From Clostridia bacterium (GTDB lineage: Bacteria > Bacillota > Clostridia > Christensenellales > Borkfalkiaceae), in the NCBI GenBank assembly GCA_900767495.1, contig CAAFZH010000104.1, positions 1 to 52,744 of the forward strand: a stretch of 52,744 nucleotides of DNA, in the 5' to 3' direction. Under the pieces are notes generated by a model, which saw only the letters and a program-made list of their open reading frames with translations, did no database searches and had not been told where the DNA came from. Within the stretch, counting starts at the first letter, position 1; every line of letters begins with the position of its first letter. The translations under genes were made by a program, and so were the position numbers. Shown here one piece after another: positions 48,590 through 52,744 of this stretch.

Positions 48590-48619
48590 TTCAATATTTT
48601 TAGTTCTAAAAATATTGAA
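48590..48619. promoter_or_regulatory. 14-bp-arm palindrome upstream of the integrase
   Basis: TTCAATATTTTTAG (48590-48603) and CTAAAAATATTGAA (48606-48619) form a perfect palindrome with a 2-base centre. It lies 70 bp before the integrase start. It could be an integrase arm site, a regulator site or a terminator of leftward or rightward read-through. Confidence 0.55.
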
Positions 48620-48690
48620 CGCCCGGCTAATTTTTCATCCCGATTTTTTTGAGATATAATAGTATTAACTATTATTCGGAGGTCTGTATT

Positions 48691-49941
48691 TTGAAAAATA
48701 CCGAGCAACTTTTTAACTATTCCGACTCCTTAAAGCAAATATTGTCCATCGCGCGGCAAACCCTTTGCTTTGACGATAAATCCCTGCAACTTTCTACCTT
48801 GCGTGAAAAGTTCAAGGTTTTATCGTTTCCCGCAACAAATTTTACCCCGCCTCAACCGTGCGGGGCGCAAAAAGAAGATGAAACAGCGCTTTCGTTTACT
48901 GAAAAGGAGTATACGAAAATGCCTAAAAAATTTAAAAACGAATTTCGCACCGGGCGCGTTAAAGCGCGCGTTCGCCAACGCGAAGACGGTCGCTACGAAA
49001 TTCGCTGTCAAATCAACAAACAAAAAATAACAGCCTCGAGCAAAATTCTCGGGGTCGCAAAAGAAAAATTTATCGAACGGTTAAAAATCGCGGCTAACCC
49101 GCAAGCGGCACTAACCTCAAGCAACGTTAAACTCGGCGTTTATATGAAAAAATGGCTCGAAACGGTAAAAAAGCCGTATATCAAGCCGAATACTTATAAA
49201 TTCTATTTACAAACCTTTAACGCGTACATAGTTCCGCGCCTCGGCGACCGCGAACTTACGAGCATTAAAGCCTTCGAGTTACAAGACTTAATCAACGAGT
49301 TTACTAACGCCGAAAAGTTCCGAACCGCTCAAAAAGTCAACTTGCTACTCTCTGCCGTATTCGATTACGCCGTTTCCGACGAACTTTTACAACGCTCGCC
49401 GATGAAAAAAGTTATCGTCGGCATTTACGAGCAGGAACACGGCACGCCCTTAACCAGGAGCGAAGAATCAGACTTTATTCGTGCTTTTATGGGCGACCCG
49501 GGAGTGTACCGTCAGGCGTTCGCCTTTATTCTTTATACCGGGCTAAGACGCAGCGAACTTTCTTCCGTAAGCGTTTCCGATAAATGGGTTACGGTTACAA
49601 CCTCGAAACAACGCAAAGGCAAGAAAGAAAAGCAACGCCGAATACCGATTTCGCCTATGCTGCGGAAGATCTTACCGCTAATAGACGTCGCCGCGATTAA
49701 AGCGCTTTCGGTCGGTACACTCACGAAGTGGTTTAAAGTCTACTGCCCGTCGCACCACTTGCACGACTTGCGACATACGTTTATTACTCGATGCCAGGAG
49801 TGCGGCATACAACGCGAATTAGTTTCGCTTTGGGCAGGACACGCCGCCGACAGTTCGATAACTTCTGCCGTTTACACGCATTTGGAGCAATTCGAAGGTC
49901 GTCAATTAGAAGAAATGCAAAAGTTTATCTACGATTTTTAA
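48691..49941 (+). CDS. Tyrosine recombinase / integrase of the element
   Basis: The TTG at 48691 is taken as the start: GGAGG lies 8 bases before it, and the frame only extends 14 codons further up, without a site. The 416-aa product has an arm-binding N-terminus (KARVRQREDGRYEIRCQINK), a core-binding SAM-like domain (YIKPNTYKFYLQTFNAYIVP) and a catalytic domain with TGLRRSELSS, HDLRHTFITRC, WAGHA and VYTHLEQ (R, H-x-x-R, H, Y). It is most similar in this window to the remnant at 32723-33433. Its gene ends 123 bp from the right attachment repeat, the usual int-att arrangement. Confidence 0.93.
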   Translation: MKNTEQLFNYSDSLKQILSIARQTLCFDDKSLQLSTLREKFKVLSFPATNFTPPQPCGAQKEDETALSFTEKEYTKMPKKFKNEFRTGRVKARVRQREDGRYEIRCQINKQKITASSKILGVAKEKFIERLKIAANPQAALTSSNVKLGVYMKKWLETVKKPYIKPNTYKFYLQTFNAYIVPRLGDRELTSIKAFELQDLINEFTNAEKFRTAQKVNLLLSAVFDYAVSDELLQRSPMKKVIVGIYEQEHGTPLTRSEESDFIRAFMGDPGVYRQAFAFILYTGLRRSELSSVSVSDKWVTVTTSKQRKGKKEKQRRIPISPMLRKILPLIDVAAIKALSVGTLTKWFKVYCPSHHLHDLRHTFITRCQECGIQRELVSLWAGHAADSSITSAVYTHLEQFEGRQLEEMQKFIYDF

Positions 49942-50023
49942 AAATACCCGCCCACTTTATCGCCCAACTTTTTACTATTTAAAAAACGACGTCGTTTTAA
50001 AATAGCAGTTTTAACGACAAAAA

Positions 50024-50060
50024 AGGTAGATTTTAAGGCTTTTCACCTTAAAATCTACCT
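50024..50060 (-). terminator. Terminator of the tRNA-Gln transcript
   Basis: A perfect 15-bp stem (AGGTAGATTTTAAGG at 50024-50038, CCTTAAAATCTACCT at 50046-50060) is followed on the minus strand by TTTTTTGTCG. It begins 4 bases after the tRNA 3' end and belongs to the element side, so the element supplies a new terminator for the tRNA. Confidence 0.8.
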
Positions 50061-50063
50061 AAA

Positions 50064-50108
50064 TGGCTGGGGTAGAGCGATTCGAACGCCCGAATGACGG
50101 AGTCAGAG
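50064..50108. repeat. Right attachment site (within tRNA-Gln)
   Basis: Identical 45 bp to 33639-33683. It covers the tRNA from CCA to the anticodon loop, so crossover anywhere in this stretch restores a full tRNA. Confidence 0.93.
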
Positions 50109-50138
50109 TCCGTAGCCTTACCGCTTGGCGATACCCCA
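50064..50138 (-). tRNA. tRNA-Gln(CTG)
   Basis: The 75-nt cloverleaf includes an encoded CCA: acceptor TGGGGTA/TACCCCA, D-arm GCCAAGCGGTAAGGC, anticodon stem ACGGA/TCCGT with loop CTCTGAC (anticodon CTG), and T-arm GGGCG-TTCGAAT-CGCTC. It reads CAG codons. It serves as the integration target of the neighbouring element; its own 5' part is chromosomal, its 3' part is shared with the element. Confidence 0.95.
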
Positions 50139-50205
50139 TTATAGCGTAACTCGTCAAAGTGCATTTTTCGCGCACCTTAAGTCGTTACCCGTATAGTATA
50201 CACGC

Positions 50206-50811
50206 TTATTCGTCGTTTTGCAAGTGTTTTGAGGCAATTTCTTGCAATTCGGCAATTTTTTTTGTTCCTTCTACAAAACTTAAGTACATTGCGACGGTAT
50301 CGTAACGCGCGTCGTGCCGCCCTGCGGCGTCGCCGAAAAGTTCGACGGTCTTACGGGTTATATCGTATGGATATATCTCGAAATACTCGCAGAGTTCGCC
50401 GAGTTTGGGGAATTTCCACCCTTTATGATTCGCCCGCTCTAATTTAAGTATCGGCGTAAAATAACGCATGGTATCGAATTCCTCTTTATACCGAAACCTC
50501 CTTTCGCGGCGACAATATTCGGCAATCATAAAGCCTATATCGAATCTGGCGTTATGCGCCACGATTAAATCCGCAGACGAAAAATCGTCGTAAATTTCCT
50601 CCATAAATTCCGAAAAAGTTCTTCCGCCGGAAAGTTCGTAAATTTTTTCCACGGTAAAGCCGTGCACCTCCGTGGCGGAAGGCTCGATATAATCCACCGC
50701 GAAAAAGAAATTTTTGGCGGTAGTGCCGTTTTTGCGTTCCATTATATAAGATAATTGTATTATTCCGCCGGGTATAAGCCCCGTGGTTTCCGTATCGAAA
50801 AAAAGTATCAT
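50206..50811 (-). CDS. DEDDh 3'-5' exonuclease (DnaQ-like)
   Basis: A 201-aa cytoplasmic protein with the exonuclease motifs in order: ILFFDTETTGL (Exo I, D and E), LIVAHNARFDIGFM (Exo II, D), and GRHDARYDTVAMYL (Exo III, H and D). The size and composition match stand-alone DnaQ-like exonucleases or the epsilon-type proofreading fold without the PolC-linked parts. It acts on 3' ends of DNA or RNA; the exact substrate cannot be told. It lies upstream of and parallel to the tRNA on the minus strand and diverges from the thiamine transporter. Confidence 0.9.
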   Translation of the reverse strand: MILFFDTETTGLIPGGIIQLSYIMERKNGTTAKNFFFAVDYIEPSATEVHGFTVEKIYELSGGRTFSEFMEEIYDDFSSADLIVAHNARFDIGFMIAEYCRRERRFRYKEEFDTMRYFTPILKLERANHKGWKFPKLGELCEYFEIYPYDITRKTVELFGDAAGRHDARYDTVAMYLSFVEGTKKIAELQEIASKHLQNDE

Positions 50812-50910
50812 AGCGATATTTTATCACAACGAAAGCAAAAACGCAAGTATTGAGCGAAAAACGCTTGACAAAAAATATCCCGTTATATATAATTGCATCG
50901 TAAAAAAAAT

Positions 50911-51000
50911 TTGGGGTGTTCGAGCCGACCTCGGCAAGGACTGAGATTATACCCGTTGAACCCGACAAGGTAATGCTTGACTGGGGAGAGAGTTTATCTT
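50911..51000 (+). ncRNA. TPP riboswitch (THI element)
   Basis: The conserved aptamer core is present: GGGGTG (50913-50918), CTGAGA (50941-50946), ACCCGTTGAACCCGA (from 50951), then TAATGC and GGGGAGAG. It binds thiamine pyrophosphate and lowers expression of the downstream transporter gene. The leader ends 75 bases before the ATG at 51075. Confidence 0.92.
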
Positions 51001-51013
51001 AACGCGTTTTTTG

Positions 51014-51055
51014 CGCGCCCCTTTTCGTTTTTCGAAAAGGGGCGCGTTCGTTTCA
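51014..51055 (+). terminator. Hairpin expression platform of the TPP riboswitch
   Basis: A perfect 14-bp stem (CGCGCCCCTTTTCG at 51014-51027, CGAAAAGGGGCGCG at 51033-51046) with a T5 loop is followed by TTCGTTTC. The U-tract is interrupted, so it may be a terminator or a structure that affects translation; the ribosome binding site (AAAAAGGAG) follows about 15 bases later. Confidence 0.65.
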
Positions 51056-51074
51056 CCCGAAAAAGGAGTAATTT

Positions 51075-52481
51075 ATGAAAGATTTTGACAATCTGAAATA
51101 CGTGGGTTTAGATTCGTTTACCCAAATATTTCAAAAAGTAACGCAATTTGAACTTTGGTTTTTGATAGTTGCGGTGGCCGCTTTAATATTGAGTTTTTGC
51201 ACGTTATACATTATAAAACGAAAACTCTCCGCCACTTTTTTAAAGCGCGCCGTTGCCACGATTATAGGCGTTGCTATCCCATTTGCCTGCATTACCATTA
51301 TGCTCGTAATTGCAAAACAATCGGTTTGCGACCTTCCTCAGACAATCGTTGACGCTAACGGCGAAGAAATTGATTATTCAAAGCCGAAACATCAATACAA
51401 AGCGTTTATAGAAGCAACCAAAAGCCTTTCGCTGTTTACGACTTTAATAATTGCCGTTTTAATATTGATAGCGTATTTCATTTGTAAAGCAATTAAAAAC
51501 AACGAAAAAATACTGACCGAATACAAATCCTCCGTCGTATTTGTCGTTGTAGGCTATTGCCTTGCTCTTATCGGCGCGATTTTATATATGCAACTCGTCA
51601 GAATGCAGGTAAAAGGCGAACTCGATTCGTCGGTATTTTTGTTCGTAGGATTTTTCGCGGTTTTGCTCGTTACCATGCTGGTCGGCGTAATTTTAAACAA
51701 GTTCGCCCCCAAAGCGTATAAGTATTTCGGTTATATAGCGTTTGCGATAATCGCCTTATATGCGGTTATTCTCGTGGTAAGCATACGCTCCGCCGGCAGT
51801 TACGAGAATTACGCTCCGCAACACAGCACGCTTTATTACGTGCTTTCCGCCGTGCTTATAGCGGCGATAATCGCGCTCGCGTTTATATTCGACTCCGACG
51901 ACGGCACCGCAAGCGAAACCAAAAACCTCGCATACGCCGGCGTTTGCATTGCGCTTTCGTTCGCTCTTTCCTACGTTAAATTCGTACAGATGCCCATGGG
52001 CGGTTCGGTAACGCTTGCAAGTATGTTGCCGCTTATGTTTTACGCGTATATGTTCGGCGCGAAAAAAGGCGTTTTCGCAGGCGTTATTTACGGCGTTCTG
52101 CAATTTATACAAAGCCCGAGCGTTTATCAATGGATGCAGATTCTGCTCGACTTCCCCATAGCGTTTTCGGCTCTCGGTCTTGCGGGAATCGCTAAAAAGT
52201 TCAAATTCCTTAAAGGCAATATGATAGCCGAAATTATAGTAGGAATGACTATTGCCTGCTTGTTCAGATACGCCGCGCACGTTATAAGCGGTTACTTCGT
52301 ATTCTACGAATGGTCGACTATGGACAACGCGCTTTTGTACAGCCTTGCGTACAACTCTACGGTACTCGTAGATCTTGCAATAAACGTAGTTGTTGCCGCA
52401 CTTATACTTTCGTCCAAAAGTTTACGCAACCTGGTAGCGTCGGTAAACCCCGCGAAAATCGAAACCGCGGAACAGGCGTAA
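51075..52481 (+). CDS. thiT: ThiT-type thiamine transporter with N-terminal membrane extension
   Basis: The C-terminal ~190 residues are the ECF S-component ThiT: FALSYVKFVQMPMGGSVTLA, SMLPLMFYAYMFGAKKGVFA, GVIYGVLQFIQSPSVYQWMQ, ILLDFPIAFSALGLAG. These include the aromatic/Gln residues around the thiamine site. The TPP riboswitch upstream confirms the substrate. ThiT is normally about 190 residues; here 468, with ~280 extra N-terminal residues forming roughly seven more membrane helices and a short polar loop (QTIVDANGEEIDYSKPKHQY). The extension is unrecognised. The energising EcfA/EcfT subunits are not in the window and are presumably shared. AAAAAGGAGTAATTT precedes the ATG. Confidence 0.88.
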   Translation: MKDFDNLKYVGLDSFTQIFQKVTQFELWFLIVAVAALILSFCTLYIIKRKLSATFLKRAVATIIGVAIPFACITIMLVIAKQSVCDLPQTIVDANGEEIDYSKPKHQYKAFIEATKSLSLFTTLIIAVLILIAYFICKAIKNNEKILTEYKSSVVFVVVGYCLALIGAILYMQLVRMQVKGELDSSVFLFVGFFAVLLVTMLVGVILNKFAPKAYKYFGYIAFAIIALYAVILVVSIRSAGSYENYAPQHSTLYYVLSAVLIAAIIALAFIFDSDDGTASETKNLAYAGVCIALSFALSYVKFVQMPMGGSVTLASMLPLMFYAYMFGAKKGVFAGVIYGVLQFIQSPSVYQWMQILLDFPIAFSALGLAGIAKKFKFLKGNMIAEIIVGMTIACLFRYAAHVISGYFVFYEWSTMDNALLYSLAYNSTVLVDLAINVVVAALILSSKSLRNLVASVNPAKIETAEQA

Positions 52482-52503
52482 AAAGTTTCGTTAGTTAAAA
52501 ACA

Positions 52504-52545
52504 CCCCGCCCGATTATTGCGTTGGCAATAATCGGGCGGGGTTTT
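52504..52545 (+). terminator. Rho-independent terminator of the ThiT gene
   Basis: A perfect 17-bp stem (CCCCGCCCGATTATTGC at 52504-52520, GCAATAATCGGGCGGGG at 52525-52541) is followed by TTTT. It lies 23 bases after the stop codon. Confidence 0.92.
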
Positions 52546-52744
52546 CATTTGGTTTGGAACGGCACACGTTTTATCGCAATCGCAACTGACACGACTATAT
52601 TATTGCCTTTTCTGTTGTTCAGGGGGAGTTTTCGCAAGGCATATACTTCTCGCTTTGGTCGTGGGATATTTCGCTGACGCTCAATATGACGTAAAGTCCC
52701 CTATCGTCGGCATCGCCGACACTTCCCCCGAAGGAGGAAGCAAA
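52546..52744. other. Intergenic region at right edge
   Basis: No gene is seen. There is a small palindrome GTCGGCATCGCCGAC and a CTTCC/GGAAG hairpin near the end, both typical of short dispersed repeats. Confidence 0.45.

Larger units (their letters stand above)
33639..50108. mobile_element. 16.4-kb element integrated in tRNA-Gln(CTG)
   Basis: It is bounded by the 45-bp direct repeats and has a tyrosine recombinase next to the intact tRNA. Modules: integration and maintenance (integrase, YafQ/DinJ-type pair, type I toxin/antisense RNA, small DNA-binding proteins) at the two ends; divergent XRE repressors near 47 kb; and a leftward operon of about 15 genes from 46.0 to 35.3 kb rich in small secreted and membrane proteins, with a Zot-like ATPase and a RepL-like protein last. 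There is no relaxase, capsid, portal, terminase or tail protein, so it is not a classical ICE or tailed prophage. An inovirus-like or integrative-plasmid element is the best fit. Confidence 0.85.

Overview
The window looks like a chromosome segment of an uncultured gut-type Clostridia (Bacillota). Promoters are sigma-A like (TTGACA-17-TATAAT) and Shine-Dalgarno sites are GGAGG or AAGG. Sugar uptake is by CUT1 ABC transport, there is a TPP-riboswitch thiamine transporter, and lipoproteins and Gram-positive mobile elements are present. Placement below class is a guess; Christensenellales-like gut bacteria would fit.

Region 1 (1-30.8 kb) is a glycan-utilisation locus, almost all on the minus strand. 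An AraC-family regulator (29951-30751, +) diverges from a first operon of cytoplasmic enzymes: a six-hairpin glycosidase-like protein, a GH2 enzyme, a Gfo/Idh/MocA oxidoreductase and a GH95 enzyme. A second promoter at 21.7 kb carries the same 19-bp upstream box as the first, at the same distance from its -35. It starts a roughly 20-kb operon for the cell surface: a 44-aa peptide, a very large DUF4838 protein split by a one-base slip at an A9 run, a CUT1 ABC importer, Ig-like and beta-helix surface proteins, a second DUF4838 lipoprotein, an ADP-ribosylglycohydrolase-family protein and a metallophosphoesterase lipoprotein. It ends at a hairpin terminator near 1.4 kb. A separate unit at the left edge encodes a GH78 alpha-L-rhamnosidase, cut by the window end. 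Rhamnosidase plus GH95 plus GH2 suggests a rhamnose- and fucose/galactose-bearing plant or host glycan; that is inference.

Region 2 (30.8-33.6 kb) holds an AAA/DUF4143 ATPase and a broken tyrosine recombinase, probably the remnant of an older element.

Region 3 (33.64-50.11 kb) is a 16.4-kb integrated element bounded by a perfect 45-bp repeat of the 3' part of tRNA-Gln(CTG). It has a full tyrosine recombinase beside the intact tRNA, divergent XRE repressors with an operator array, and a YafQ/DinJ-type toxin-antitoxin. It also has a long leftward operon of small membrane, secreted and lipoproteins ending in a 997-aa surface protein and a Zot-like membrane ATPase. A RepL-like protein, small DNA-binding proteins and a convincing type I toxin/antisense RNA pair follow. 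A diverged 210-bp inverted repeat encloses the main operon. No relaxase, capsid, terminase or tail gene is recognisable, so a filamentous-phage-like (inovirus-like) or plasmid-like element is the best reading.

Region 4 (50.1-52.7 kb) is chromosomal: tRNA-Gln, a DEDDh exonuclease, and a TPP riboswitch controlling a ThiT-type thiamine transporter that carries an unusual N-terminal membrane extension.
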